The notes beneath the pieces were generated by a model. It searched no databases, was not told the origin of the DNA, and saw only the letters and a program-made list of their open reading frames with translations. This document shows positions 9,684 to 19,891 of a stretch of DNA of 64,000 nucleotides, piece by piece (position 1 is the first letter of the stretch; the number at the start of each line of letters is the position of its first letter). The position numbers were made by a program, and so were the translations under genes. The DNA is from Flectobacillus sp. BAB-3569 (GTDB taxonomy: Bacteria; Bacteroidota; Bacteroidia; Cytophagales; Spirosomataceae). Location: assembly GCF_002270355.1 (NCBI RefSeq), contig NZ_NJFZ01000012.1:62001-126000 (forward strand), read 5' to 3'.

Positions 9684-10358
9684 TTAGTTATATTTTTGAG
9701 ATTCCAAGAAGTATACGTCCAAAATTGCTTTAGGGCGAGCAAGGTATTCGCGAAGATAGGTTTTGTAGCCAGAAGGGACATCTTGAGCAGCAAAGGCAAC
9801 TGCGTCTACTCCGAGATGTTGCGCTAAAAATAAAGCTCTAGCATTGTGCGTGGGTTGTGAGACAATCGTAAATTTCTGCTGATTAAATACCTTCTTACAA
9901 CGTACTATTGAGTCATAAGTTCTAAAACCTGCAAAATCCAAAATCATTACCTCGTAAGGCACACCAAGTTTAAGGAGTGCTTGACGCATATCAGCGGGTT
10001 CATTGTAAAAGATAGAATCATGATTGCCACTCAAGATGAGATATTTTACCTTTCCTTCATGGTATAATCTTGCAGCGGCTTCAATACGATAGCGAAAAAA
10101 GAGATTTTCCTTGCCTCGAGTAACATTTTTACTGGTTCCAAGTACTAAGGCAAAATCATTGGATGGAAGATTTTCGATATTATAATAATTATAATTTTCT
10201 GTAGAAAAAACGATCCAAATATTACTCATCAAAACTAGAATAATGCCCATGAATCCCAACGCAATAAGACCCTTAACAACCCGTTTGATAAATCGGGTGA
10301 AGTTAAGTGGTTCTCGAATCGCTATTTCAAGGGTACTTTTCATATAGCTTTGGTACAA
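9684..10358 (-). CDS. SanA/YdcF-type DUF218 membrane-anchored protein
   Basis: The protein has 224 residues with one transmembrane helix near the N-terminus (about residues 27-48) and a DUF218 (ElyC/SanA/YdcF) domain behind it. Family features visible are the opening strand with VLGTSKNVTRG, the RIEAA helix, the strand and turn LILSGNHDS, the phrase FRTYDSIVRC and the strand TIVSQPTHNARA. SanA-type proteins affect the envelope barrier and vancomycin sensitivity in enterobacteria, and the domain may act on glycan or lipid-linked substrates; its precise reaction here is unknown. An alternative start is Met6 at 10343. No operon partner is evident: it is followed by the sulfite dehydrogenase gene about 150 bases on and preceded by the parC terminator. 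Confidence 0.85.
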   Translation of the reverse strand: MYQSYMKSTLEIAIREPLNFTRFIKRVVKGLIALGFMGIILVLMSNIWIVFSTENYNYYNIENLPSNDFALVLGTSKNVTRGKENLFFRYRIEAAARLYHEGKVKYLILSGNHDSIFYNEPADMRQALLKLGVPYEVMILDFAGFRTYDSIVRCKKVFNQQKFTIVSQPTHNARALFLAQHLGVDAVAFAAQDVPSGYKTYLREYLARPKAILDVYFLESQKYN

Positions 10359-10566
10359 CTTTACTTATTCCTCCTGACTTTCCGAAAATACGATCAAACA
10401 TTTGTATATGAATCATCAATCTGCTTTTTAAAGATATTGCATTCAAATAGATAACGTTGAAATCGAAAGGATATGTTGGTGGAATTATTAAATTTTTTAT
10501 CGAAAAAGTTTAAGTTTTAGCCTTAATATTTACTTAATTTTGAAAGTATTTCCCTAATATATAAAA

Positions 10567-10624
10567 AAAAAGTCTGATAACCACACCGTACTGTAGGGTA
10601 CAATGATGATTTATCAGACTTTTT
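10567..10624 (-). terminator. Terminator of parC
   Basis: Perfect 14-bp inverted repeat (10567-10580 with 10611-10624, core AAGTCTGATAA) around a 30-nt loop that holds a second small GTAC/GTAC pair. It begins 17 bases after the stop of the topoisomerase gene and ends in a U-run on the minus transcript. Confidence 0.8.
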
Positions 10625-10640
10625 AGAAATAGTGGAAAAA

Positions 10641-13310
10641 CTAGAATAATCCTAATTGTTCTCCAGTTCCTGAATCAGAATTTTCGGGAAACTCAATTTC
10701 TTCTGGTTCAACCAATTTGGCTGCTACTGCTTCTTCGGTTTCTGTTTTGTCTTCCTCTTCATTACTCTCTGGAACAGAAACTTCAACAATTTTTGGCTCT
10801 AAAGGTTTTATGCCTTGTACTTTATGAGTACTTAATTTACTTCCTAATGCTTTCCATCCTCTAATTTCTGCCACCTCGTCGATTGCTATTTCTTCATGTT
10901 CAAGCTGTGCACCTTTTTCATCTTTTTTGAAGGTTAGTTCGATACGAGGGTAAATATCAACTGATGCAAAATATAGTTTTGAGCCCTTTTCATCCGAAAT
11001 AAACAAGAATTTCTTATCAACAGTGGTAGTCTCAATTCTAAATCGTTTTACATAGTACAATTTGCTAGCGCCATCGTAGTATACTGCAGAAATAACACTT
11101 TCAGGAACAAATTTGGTTAATACTGCAATGTCTTTTGGCTCATAACGATTGGTTAACTCAAAATTAGTTAACTCATATTGTCCGTCATTGTAAACTACAA
11201 GAATGTGGTCTTTGGCTTCAAAGTTACCCAAGTACTTACCATGTTCATCACGGTTTAGACGACCAATCGTTGGATCATACCAAATATCCAGACCACCTAA
11301 GGTAGAAACTCCAGCAGATTTTTGAACAATTTTTCGAACAGGATACTTTGTCAAAACATTACCCATTGAGTCACGACCTTTGATGAGTAAGTCTTTGAAA
11401 TCGTATTCAAATTGTTTGACACGTGCTGTGCAAGATGCCGTTAGATTTATTTGAATTACCTCTGCCTCTCCATTATCATTAGCTGTAAAGTACAATACTT
11501 TCGATTTTGGATTTCCAGCTGTGAGGTCATAAACTCTGTCGCGGGTTACTGCTGTAATCTTGAAACGTTTGATATAACTTGTCCCTGATTTGGCATCAAA
11601 ATACACCAAGTTGTAGACTTTGCGATCATCATTCTTTTTAAAGACAGAGCAGTAAATAATATCTTTTCCTACAAATACCTTGTCTTGAATTTTGGTTACT
11701 ACACAAGAACCATCTTTTCGGAATACGATAATGTCGTCTATGTCTGAGCAATCCATTACATATTCGTCTTTTTTGAGACTGTAGCCAATAAAACCACCTT
11801 CACGATCCACATAAAGTTTTTGATTGGCAGCTGCTACAACAGCAGCAGTAATGGTATTGAAGTTTCTAATTTCTGTTTTACGTTCACGCCCTTTACTATA
11901 TTTTTTCAAGAGCATTTTGTAATAGTCAATTGCGTAACGTACCAAGTTGGCAAGGTTGTCATTTACCTCATTGAGTTCATCTTGCAATTTAATCATCAAG
12001 TCATCGGCCTTGAAGGAGTCATATTTAGAAATACGTTTGATACGAATTTCTAATAATCTGAGTAAGTCTTCCTCAACAATTTCGCGATAGAATTGTGGTT
12101 TGTAAGGCTCTAATCCTTTATCTACAGTAGCTACTACTTCTTCAAACGTTTCGCAGTTTTCAATATCGCGGTAGATTTTGTTTTCGATAAAGATTTTTTC
12201 AAGTGAGCTAAAGAGTAATTTCTCTAATAACTCTCCTCTACGAATTTCGAGTTCTTGTCCGAGTAGCTCTAAGGTTTGGCGTGTACAAACTTTTAGGATT
12301 TCACTTACGCCAACAAAGTGTGGTTTATCTGCGATGATAACACAGGCATTGGGCGAAATAGAAACCTCGCAGTCGGTAAAAGCATAAAGAGCGTCGATTG
12401 TTACGTCAGGAGAAGTACCTGGCGCCAATTGAACTTGGATTTCTACTTCTTTTGCGGTGTTGTCTATTACTTTTTTTATTTTGATTTTACCCGCATCATT
12501 TGCCTTAATGATGGATTCGATCAAACTGGTTGTCGTAGTAGCAAAAGGTATTTCCTTGATAATGAGTGTTTTCTTGTCTAATTCTTCTATTTTGGCACGC
12601 ACACGGATTTTGCCGCCGCGCATACCATCGTTGTAATTAGAAACATCGATTAAACCACCCGTTAAAAAGTCGGGATAGATTTCTACATTCTTATTTTTGA
12701 GAATATCAATAGAGGCCTCTATCAGTTCCACAAAGTTGTGAGGCATGATTTTGGTAGCCAAACCAACAGCAATACCTTCAACCCCTTGAGCTAATAGAAG
12801 TGGAAATTTTACAGGTAGGGTAATCGGTTCTCTCTTGCGACCATCATATGATAGTTGCCATTCGGTAGTTTGTGGGTTGAATACTACATCTTGGGCAAAT
12901 TTTGAAAGACGAACCTCTATATAACGAGCTGCTGCAGCGCTATCTCCTGTTCGAATGTCGCCCCAGTTACCTTGACAGTCAAACAATAAATCCTTCTGAC
13001 CCATGTTTACCAATGCTTCATTGATGGAAGCATCCCCGTGGGGGTGATACTGCATGGTTTGACCGATTACATTGGCCACTTTGTTGAAGCGACCATCATC
13101 CATTTCATTAAGGGCATGTAAGATACGGCGTTGTACAGGCTTAAGACCATCCTCTACTGCTGGTACGGCACGTTCCAAAATTACATACGATGCGTACTCC
13201 AGAAACCAGTTTTCGTACAACCCAGCCACTGCCACTTGCTCATGTAATGCCTCTTCGCTTTTCGTGTTCTTGTTTTCGTCGAAATCTTCTGTCTGATTTG
13301 TGTTTTCCAT
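10641..13310 (-). CDS. parC: DNA topoisomerase IV subunit A
   Basis: The protein has 889 residues. The type IIA winged-helix domain carries the catalytic tyrosine in AAARYIEVR (Tyr130) and the quinolone-region motif HPHGDAS (from His89). Tower and coiled-coil regions follow to about residue 480, then a long C-terminal beta-pinwheel-like domain and an acidic Glu-rich tail (about residues 845-889). The GyrA box expected in gyrase was not seen in the C-terminal domain, and the length and tail fit the ParC-like subunit of Bacteroidota. It relaxes and decatenates chromosomes together with ParE. No parE gene lies next to it, so the subunits are encoded apart. A TAAATTTG box on the minus strand at 13350-13357 could be its promoter. 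GyrA as the identity is less likely but not excluded. Confidence 0.88.
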   Translation of the reverse strand: MENTNQTEDFDENKNTKSEEALHEQVAVAGLYENWFLEYASYVILERAVPAVEDGLKPVQRRILHALNEMDDGRFNKVANVIGQTMQYHPHGDASINEALVNMGQKDLLFDCQGNWGDIRTGDSAAAARYIEVRLSKFAQDVVFNPQTTEWQLSYDGRKREPITLPVKFPLLLAQGVEGIAVGLATKIMPHNFVELIEASIDILKNKNVEIYPDFLTGGLIDVSNYNDGMRGGKIRVRAKIEELDKKTLIIKEIPFATTTTSLIESIIKANDAGKIKIKKVIDNTAKEVEIQVQLAPGTSPDVTIDALYAFTDCEVSISPNACVIIADKPHFVGVSEILKVCTRQTLELLGQELEIRRGELLEKLLFSSLEKIFIENKIYRDIENCETFEEVVATVDKGLEPYKPQFYREIVEEDLLRLLEIRIKRISKYDSFKADDLMIKLQDELNEVNDNLANLVRYAIDYYKMLLKKYSKGRERKTEIRNFNTITAAVVAAANQKLYVDREGGFIGYSLKKDEYVMDCSDIDDIIVFRKDGSCVVTKIQDKVFVGKDIIYCSVFKKNDDRKVYNLVYFDAKSGTSYIKRFKITAVTRDRVYDLTAGNPKSKVLYFTANDNGEAEVIQINLTASCTARVKQFEYDFKDLLIKGRDSMGNVLTKYPVRKIVQKSAGVSTLGGLDIWYDPTIGRLNRDEHGKYLGNFEAKDHILVVYNDGQYELTNFELTNRYEPKDIAVLTKFVPESVISAVYYDGASKLYYVKRFRIETTTVDKKFLFISDEKGSKLYFASVDIYPRIELTFKKDEKGAQLEHEEIAIDEVAEIRGWKALGSKLSTHKVQGIKPLEPKIVEVSVPESNEEEDKTETEEAVAAKLVEPEEIEFPENSDSGTGEQLGLF

Positions 13311-13349
13311 TACAGCGTATTCTCAAAATTTTTAAAGTAGACTTAAGAC

Positions 13350-13357
13350 CAAATTTA
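13350..13357 (-). promoter_or_regulatory. Candidate -7 box (TAnnTTTG) for parC
   Basis: The minus strand reads TAAATTTG, about 40 bases before the parC start codon. This matches the Bacteroidota housekeeping -7 consensus. No convincing -33 TTTG is at the usual spacing. Confidence 0.4.
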
Positions 13358-13514
13358 ATACAATTCTAGTTTGACGGCTTTAGCCCTAAGTTTACGTTTG
13401 TTGCTTTTTTACAAAACCCCAATTTACGAAAAAATATGGGTAAAAAAATAACTATATGGTCTGTATTTTGAAGAAATGACTAAGAAAACGGGTAATTTGT
13501 TGGTTTGGTGAAAA

Positions 13515-15200
13515 TTAAATCTCTAAAAATTGTTCAAGAAGTGTGATTTTGTAAGTTTTGTCATTTTTTTGAACAATTGCATACTGATATTTCCCTTTTG
13601 GAAGGTTGCTGGTCACGAACGTAGCATAAAAACCATTGCCATAATATTTCGCTTTGAGTAACAATTCTGATTTTTTTGAATGAGTGTATTCTACTGGAAT
13701 CAAATAATTATTTTTACCAGTAAATAACATCAAAAAGGTATCAGGATTGTAATTGATATTCAACGCTTCAATAAGGTAAGACTGGAGCGTTGCAGGATGA
13801 TGAGCGTCCTGTACTATTGTGGTTGTTGGTATTATACGGAGTCGGTATTCATTGTCGGTAACTATATTCACCTGATTGTTTGGTAGAGATTTCAGAACAT
13901 CCAAGTCTGTATCAGTATATTTACTAATACCTATTTGGTAGGATACAGCAAGCGTCGATGAAATATTGTGATTAAAAACTGGAGATTCCTTCAAGATAAA
14001 CTGATGGTTTCGATAATTAAATGACTCGGCTCGTTGATTATCAAATTGATATTTTAGCTTTAACGAAGCGGAATACCATGAAAAGAGATTAATGAAAATC
14101 GCCAATAAAAGTGAGGAAAAACTAAGTATTTTGACATGTGTTTTGTTAATATTTATAAGAATGGTTAAATAAAGTAAGGAAATAGCCCACAAGGAATTGT
14201 GCGCGTATCGATTATCCAAACCAGCTGATATGCCTATCCATCCTCTGCTCAATCCAACCAAAATGGAAGTAATGAATAAATACCCAAAGCATGCTAATAG
14301 AAAGATGTTTTGATCGTTAGTTTTCTGATCACTCTTGAACAATTTTATTAGTAAGTATTTACCAAGATATCGTAAGAGTGCACATACAATGATAAGCCCA
14401 AGACAAGCGGCTAAAATATTTGAAATGACATAGCGATTGGTAATTTGCCAAGCGATACTTCCCCAAAAAGTTAATAAACACCTGATAAGCATATCAGGAT
14501 GCCTCAAGCTCTCAGAAAGATTAGAGTTTTGACCATTTTTGTATTGGAAGAAATAAATTCCGATTATGGCAACCACAAAAAAAGACCAAATTTTAAGCTC
14601 TTTTTTTCTTTTCATCAAAAATAATACAACCCCTGCGATGATCAACCCAAATAATCCATTTCCGTGGGTAAATGTTAGAATAATTCCAACTGCAATAGAC
14701 CAGTAAAAAGATGTACGTGAGGGATTTGTAATTAACCAAAATAATAACATTGCCCAAAAAAGATTCCCAACTTGTTGTAAAATGGAAATTGTCCAATAAA
14801 TATTTTCATGAGCAATCGGTTGAAATAACAAGAATGGGATAGGCAAAAAGTAATAATAGGAAAGTTTTGTTTTGTTAAAAAACGATTGGAAAATACAACA
14901 AATACCTAGGTAATATAAAAGGGAAATAAGGTTGTAATATTTCCAATCTATATAACCAAAAAACTTGTAAATTAATAAGGTAAACAAACGTGGAAATATA
15001 ATTCTGTGCTCATTGTGAAGGTCGAATAACAATGAAATTTGTTCTTTAAAACTACTCGTATTCTGTGAGTCTGTGACATACCTTAGTAAGTGGTAATCAT
15101 CAGCAAAAAAAAAGTTGTAACAGTATTGTTGAAGTATTACGATAAAGATTGTAAAAAAGAGTAAGGTAATGAGATAGTTATTTGTTCTTAGTAGATTCAT
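13515..15200 (-). CDS. Multispanning membrane protein, possible GT-C fold glycosyltransferase
   Basis: The protein has 561 residues. Roughly ten or eleven hydrophobic helices occupy residues 10-370, followed by a soluble C-terminal region of about 190 residues. The first extracytoplasmic loop carries FADDYHLLR (Asp34, Asp35) directly after the first helix, the place where GT-C glycosyltransferases (ArnT/PMT/GtrC types) have their acidic metal or catalytic residues. That arrangement, and aromatic, Lys/Asn-rich loops, suggest transfer of a sugar from a polyprenyl carrier on the periplasmic side. This is an inference; the family cannot be named from sequence inspection. No other polysaccharide genes adjoin it: its neighbours are parC and a Nudix hydrolase, both on the same strand. 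Confidence 0.65.
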   Translation of the reverse strand: MNLLRTNNYLITLLFFTIFIVILQQYCYNFFFADDYHLLRYVTDSQNTSSFKEQISLLFDLHNEHRIIFPRLFTLLIYKFFGYIDWKYYNLISLLYYLGICCIFQSFFNKTKLSYYYFLPIPFLLFQPIAHENIYWTISILQQVGNLFWAMLLFWLITNPSRTSFYWSIAVGIILTFTHGNGLFGLIIAGVVLFLMKRKKELKIWSFFVVAIIGIYFFQYKNGQNSNLSESLRHPDMLIRCLLTFWGSIAWQITNRYVISNILAACLGLIIVCALLRYLGKYLLIKLFKSDQKTNDQNIFLLACFGYLFITSILVGLSRGWIGISAGLDNRYAHNSLWAISLLYLTILININKTHVKILSFSSLLLAIFINLFSWYSASLKLKYQFDNQRAESFNYRNHQFILKESPVFNHNISSTLAVSYQIGISKYTDTDLDVLKSLPNNQVNIVTDNEYRLRIIPTTTIVQDAHHPATLQSYLIEALNINYNPDTFLMLFTGKNNYLIPVEYTHSKKSELLLKAKYYGNGFYATFVTSNLPKGKYQYAIVQKNDKTYKITLLEQFLEI

Positions 15201-15231
15201 AAGGAGAACAATTGTTTAATTAGGGGTGGAT

Positions 15232-15858
15232 TTAGACAGATTGAATTAAATCAATCATTTCAGCAATCATCATTGCAGTTGCCCCCCATACAGTATGCCC
15301 TTGAATGTCAAAGTAGGCCGCCTCAACTTCTGTGCCTCTTACATCCAAAATCTTTTTGCCTATGATGGCAGGGTCAAGCAATTCATCAAGCGATACTTCG
15401 ACTACTTGGTCAACTTCTCGTGGGTCTGGGTAAAACTCTGGTCTCTTTTCCATGTAACCAATCACTGGCTGTACATAGAAATTTGAAGGCGGAATGAATA
15501 GTTTAGAAATTTCACCCAATATTTTTACATCCGTAAGACGAACCCCAATTTCCTCTTGGGCTTCTCTCATGGCTGTTCTAATCAGATTTTCATCTTCACG
15601 CTCTTTTCTCCCTCCAGGAAAGGCCATTTGTCCTCCATGAACTCCATCGTAAGCTGGTCGTAATATCAAAGGAAGATATATTTTTCCTTCATGTGGGTAG
15701 AACAAAATCAATACGGCGCTTTGTCGAGTTTTTTCGTTAGGACCTAACTTAAACTTTAATCTCGAACTTGATGCCATACGAATATGGGCACTTTCACCCG
15801 GAAGGGGCAATGTGAAGCGCTGTCTCAAGTTGTCGATAAAGTGATTGAAGTCAGTCAT
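15232..15858 (-). CDS. Nudix hydrolase, probable CoA pyrophosphatase (NudL-like)
   Basis: The protein has 208 residues. The Nudix box (residues 82-106) has the pattern G-x5-E-x7-REAQEE-x-GV with the metal-binding helix RTAMREAQEEIGV. Directly before it, HGGQMAFPGGR matches the extended motif of NudL-type coenzyme A diphosphatases (UPF0035), which cleave CoA to 3'-phosphoadenosine phosphate and phosphopantetheine. The N-terminal region is a short extension and no export signal is present, so a cytoplasmic enzyme is expected. Start at 15858 chosen because it is the first ATG and gives a normal family length. It is followed 31 bases downstream by the membrane-protein gene on the same strand, which may be co-transcribed. 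Substrate specificity is family-based. Confidence 0.88.
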   Translation of the reverse strand: MTDFNHFIDNLRQRFTLPLPGESAHIRMASSSRLKFKLGPNEKTRQSAVLILFYPHEGKIYLPLILRPAYDGVHGGQMAFPGGRKEREDENLIRTAMREAQEEIGVRLTDVKILGEISKLFIPPSNFYVQPVIGYMEKRPEFYPDPREVDQVVEVSLDELLDPAIIGKKILDVRGTEVEAAYFDIQGHTVWGATAMMIAEMIDLIQSV

Positions 15859-16067
15859 AAATTATCTCAATAGCAATGTCGATTGTTTCGTTATTAAATA
15901 GAATGTATAAAATTGATATAAATTAGTAGGAAATAGGCATATATACAAACTTTAGCAATGTCACATGGGTAATATAATATAATTTCCTACTCGTTTAATC
16001 TTCGGTTTTTTAAAATGTGAGCCTTGATTTTCTTGCCTTTTGATTGAAAATCAAACGCTTAAAATAG

Positions 16068-16121
16068 ACTCTAACCGTTTAATAAAAAGTTGTAAATTTC
16101 CTTCTTTCAAACGATTAGAGT
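16068..16121 (-). terminator. Imperfect hairpin, possible terminator of the COG2509 gene
   Basis: Arms 16068-16080 and 16109-16121 (ACTCTAACCGTTT with AAACGATTAGAGT) pair at 12 of 13 positions. It starts 16 bases beyond the stop at 16137. The loop of 28 nt is long for an intrinsic terminator. Confidence 0.5.
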
Positions 16122-16136
16122 TTTGGTTTTATATTT

Positions 16137-17726
16137 TTACAAACTGTAATGACTGTTGGGGGCATATCTCGATACAAGTTGCTCGGCACATCTTTCGCCA
16201 TCCATGGCAGCCGACATAATCCCACCAGCATAACCAGCTCCTTCACCGCAAGGATATAGTCTTTTCACAATAACATGTTCTAAACTTTCTTTATCTCTCG
16301 GAATACGGACTGGAGAAGAAGTACGACTTTCGATACCAATGATTTGTCCTTGGTTAGTACCATAGCCTTTCATTTTCTGACCAAACTGCTTGATACCATC
16401 CTGAAGAGGTTTTCCAATGTGAGGAAACAACACATCAAGCATATCTGAACTACTCAAGCCCGGTTGATACGAGGTTTCAAGAAGTTCTTTAGATACTTTT
16501 TGTTGTAAAAAATCACCCACTAATTGCGCTGGAGCCACTTGTGTGCCATTCATCATTTGGCAAGCTCGTTGTTCTTGCTCTTTTTGTAATTGTAATCCAG
16601 CCAAAGCTCCATACTCTTTGTAAGGCTCAATGTCTATGTCGTTTACTGCCACAACCATTCCTGAGTTGGCAAATTTTGAATCTCTTCGAGAAGGAGACAT
16701 ACCATTTACCACAAGTTCACCCGGTGCAGTAGCTGCAGGTACAATAAAACCGCCAGGACACATACAAAAAGAAAATACCCCTCTTTGAACACCTTTAAAA
16801 TAAGTTTGTGCCACCAAACTGTATGATGCGGCAGGTAAATATTGTCCTCGTTCTTTACGATGATATTGGAGCGAATCGATCAAACTTTGTGGGTGCTCAA
16901 TACGTACTCCCATAGCAAAAGGCTTTGCCTCAATGTAAATATTTCGTTGCTGGCAAAGTTCGAAAATGTCCCTAGCAGAGTGTCCTGTAGCCAGAATAAC
17001 TCCAATTCCCTTTATTTCACGACCATCTCCCAAAACAACACCTTTCAGCGTATTTTGTTCGAGAATAAAATCAGTAACCTTCGTTTCGAAATGCACTTCA
17101 CCTCCTGCATTTTTAATGCTCTCGCGAAGTTCAGCTACAATTTTGGGGAGTTTGTTGGTTCCGATATGTGGGTGCGCATCTACCAAAATTTCCTCAGTGG
17201 CACCGTGTGCGACAAAAATTTCAAGAATACGGCGAATATCACCACGCTTTTTACTTCTGGTATAAAGTTTACCATCAGAGTACGTACCCGCACCGCCTTC
17301 GCCAAAGCAATAGTTCGATTCTGGATTGACGTAATGCTCTTTGTTGATAGCAGCCAAATCACGACGACGACTTCTGACGTCTTTTCCTCTTTCAATCAAA
17401 ATGGGTTTAACTCCCAACTCAATCAAACGTAAAGCGGCAAACATCCCTGCGGGTCCAGCGCCAACAATTATAGCTTGGGGAGCGTTAGATACATTAGGGT
17501 AGTCCCTTGTAAATTCAATCATGGATGTAGGCGCCTCATTGATGAAAGCTTCCACTTCAACGTTGACTTTAACCTGACGACCTCTTGCATCAATCGAACG
17601 CTTAATAGCCCGAACGTGAGCCTCTTCAGTGGTAGAAACCTGAAGAATATTTTTTACCTTGTTAACGAAGTTATCTTGGTCAAATGCAATTTCTGGCTCT
17701 AATACCAGAGAAAGTTGTTTTTTCAT
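16137..17726 (-). CDS. NAD(P)/FAD-dependent oxidoreductase, COG2509 family
   Basis: The protein has 529 residues. A small N-terminal domain (about residues 1-80, with the conserved RSIDARG region) precedes a Rossmann FAD-binding motif GAGPAGMFAA (residues 89-98) and the ERGKDVRSRRRD segment that follows it. The phrases FGEGGAGTYSDGKL and GVILATGHSARD are characteristic of the COG2509 uncharacterised dehydrogenase family, as is the C-terminal PCGEGAGYAGGIMSAA flavin-binding loop. The family resembles ferredoxin- or quinone-linked flavoproteins, but its substrate is not established. The gene is single and monocistronic-looking, with about 280 bases on either side. The ATG at 17726 is preceded by an AT-rich region and no recognisable Shine-Dalgarno, as is common in this phylum. 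Cytoplasmic, no signal peptide. Confidence 0.85.
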   Translation of the reverse strand: MKKQLSLVLEPEIAFDQDNFVNKVKNILQVSTTEEAHVRAIKRSIDARGRQVKVNVEVEAFINEAPTSMIEFTRDYPNVSNAPQAIIVGAGPAGMFAALRLIELGVKPILIERGKDVRSRRRDLAAINKEHYVNPESNYCFGEGGAGTYSDGKLYTRSKKRGDIRRILEIFVAHGATEEILVDAHPHIGTNKLPKIVAELRESIKNAGGEVHFETKVTDFILEQNTLKGVVLGDGREIKGIGVILATGHSARDIFELCQQRNIYIEAKPFAMGVRIEHPQSLIDSLQYHRKERGQYLPAASYSLVAQTYFKGVQRGVFSFCMCPGGFIVPAATAPGELVVNGMSPSRRDSKFANSGMVVAVNDIDIEPYKEYGALAGLQLQKEQEQRACQMMNGTQVAPAQLVGDFLQQKVSKELLETSYQPGLSSSDMLDVLFPHIGKPLQDGIKQFGQKMKGYGTNQGQIIGIESRTSSPVRIPRDKESLEHVIVKRLYPCGEGAGYAGGIMSAAMDGERCAEQLVSRYAPNSHYSL

Positions 17727-17963
17727 CTTTGGTAAGGTTTTTATCCTTAAATTTTTTACAAAATAACAAAAAAAGAACGATGTTTCCTTATTCAGTAGGC
17801 ATTTTTGGTGAGAACTGATGAATTGTGATGTTTTTCAAAAAAAGAAACTAGCTGACCAGAAAATTTCTCTCATTTCATCGTTTTCTTTGAAATATAGAAC
17901 CTAAATAACCTAGCATATGCTTTCTGATTATTAGAAAAGTTCAAAATAAACCAAATACAGATT

Positions 17964-19609
17964 ATGCTGAGAAAATTGAGAAATAAGCTTCCCATGATGG
18001 TACTTTGTTGGATGGGTGTGATGAGTTTTTTTCCCATTCGTTTGGTCAAAATAGCTTTGTTTTTACACCATCTTCCAGCAAAGGAACTATCAATTGGCAA
18101 CAATTTCCGAACTTTTCCTTGCCATTTTTGAATGTTTATACAGGGCCAAGAGTCGCCAATGATATTCAAGAACCCTTGAAGCATGGCTTTAGTCATTTGG
18201 CAAGATATAATCAGTTTGACGCAGATTTACCTGTAAAAAATCGTGCTTTTCTTTGGTATGGTGTAGCAAGTATTGGTGGGCAGCCTTGGTATGAGTTGGA
18301 AAGCCCTTGGGAGAATAATCTTGCATCGTATCAGTCGTATTGGAAAGGAAGCATGCAAAATTTTGCCAATGAGTTTAATGATACTAGAGGCCAAGCATTT
18401 CCTCAATATGATTTTTTAGTTTTGGATATCGAAAGGGAAAGACCTAACAATAATAGTATTTTGACCTTGAAGCAATCGTCGGGTGTGCCGCAAAATTATA
18501 AAAACCTTCCAGATTCGGCGTTTGTTGAGCGTTATAAGCGTGATATTATGAATTTGTATGCGCAACCCATGAGCTATTTATGGGATATTGGTTTTCCCAA
18601 AACTACAAAAATTGCTTCCTACAGTGATGCACCTATCAAAAATCAAGAATTTCCTATTGGTTACTCTTGGAAGGCTATTTTGGAAGATCCTAGTCCGCTA
18701 AATTACTACATGAAAGATTCACTTACTCAGAAAGTAGGCGGACCATTTTATGCACAAAATACACACTTGACTCCCTCAGCTTATTTGTGTTATGAGTATC
18801 GTAATTTTCCCAACTATAGCAATGTTGCCTATCAATTATTTCAAGTGGAGGCTAATCGTGCTCGTAGCAATAAAGATGTTATCTTGTTTGAATGGCTAGG
18901 TTATAATCGTTGCCAAAACTCCAATTATGCCTTCGATCAGGCAATTCCCAAGCATTTGGTTGAAGCACAGGCTATTATGCCTTATTTTTCGGGAGCAAAA
19001 GGGATTTTTCTTTGGGAAGGTCCAATTGCCAGACAGGATACCATGAACCTGAATAAATACGAATATTTTGTCAATGGTCTCTATCGTTTGTCTCAATACA
19101 AAGGTTTTTTTACAGGAGATTATTCCCTTTACATTCCTAAAACAGCTCATCAACATTTCCAAGATTATGATCCTATTTGGCGTGCGGTTATCAAAGGAGA
19201 CAGTGTTTTAGTAGCTGCCATCAACGAGTTTGCTAATGATAACGCAACGACTAACCTCACTATTCGGATTGGTTCGTGGAGCAAGAGTATTGTCCTAAAG
19301 GGAAAAGAAACCTTTTTACAGGCTTTTACGTTGGAAAAGTTTACAGAAAAAATATTAGTTTATCCCAATCCAAGTGCTGGTCCTATCAATCTTGAGTATC
19401 AAGGGTCGGGGTCAATTTCAGGAATAGTCCAGTTGTACGATTTAATGGGAAATATAAGATTTGAAGCCAATTGGGCTGACTTGCCCAACGAAAGTTTTGT
19501 TGCCAACCGACGTGTTCTAAACCCTAAATTACCAACTGGTGTTTATATTTTGAGGGTGAATAACCAAGGACATTTGATGGAGCAAAAAGTGTTTTTGACG
19601 AATAATTAA
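17964..19609 (+). CDS. T9SS-exported protein with C-terminal sorting domain, possible glycoside hydrolase; signal peptide in another frame
   Basis: The mature part (frame from 18005) starts after FSHSFGQ and has no obvious signal peptide of its own if initiated at TTG 18005. The ATG at 17964 in another frame opens a Lys/Arg plus hydrophobic signal peptide (MLRKLRNKLPMMVLCWMGVM). The frames meet at a T7 run (18026-18032); one extra T would give a continuous signal ending in FGQ. The body (about residues 30-430) contains the acidic strand DFLVLDIERE and the phrases LFEWLGYN and GIFLWEGP, suggesting a TIM-barrel glycoside hydrolase-like domain of no recognised family. The last 85 residues form a type A T9SS sorting domain (VYPNPSAGPI, YDLMGNI, LPTGVYILRV). 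Surface display or secretion is therefore expected; the substrate is unknown. Confidence 0.75.
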
Positions 19610-19732
19610 GTTTTGCTTAGGAATAGTGTTATGCCAACACATTTTGAAGAGAAATATTTATTTTTGCCACCTTAATTTTAAAAATGGTAAAATCTTTTCA
19701 AGCACTTAAGTTAGTGGCAACATTAGATTTGA

Positions 19733-19854
19733 GTTTTAGGCAACAGGCATAACTCAAAGAGTGTGAAAGTTTTTTTAGTAACGATAGATATGTTTTTGCC
19801 GAATGCTCATAGCTGAAAGCCCAACTGTTGAATTTTCTTTTGCTTACTAACTTA
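19733..19854 (+). repeat. Dispersed repeat (GGCAACAGGCA family), degenerate copy
   Basis: Carries GGCAACAGGCA, CAAAGAGTGT, the GCTGAAAGCCCAA block and the end TTGCTTACTAACTT in the same order as the tandem copies near 43 kb and the single copy at 23225. It lies in the 280-base gap before the YyaL gene. Confidence 0.6.
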
Positions 19855-19891
19855 CATATACAATACAACCATTTTTATATCAAATATTATT

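Noticed and set aside
13311-13514. tRNA or small RNA in the parC upstream gap
   Set aside because: No cloverleaf, anticodon arm or T-loop pattern found; the region is AT-rich spacer.
16842-17432. Open frame of 196 codons on the plus strand
   Set aside because: It lies wholly antisense to the COG2509 FAD protein gene, whose motifs are clear. The composition has no family-like pattern.
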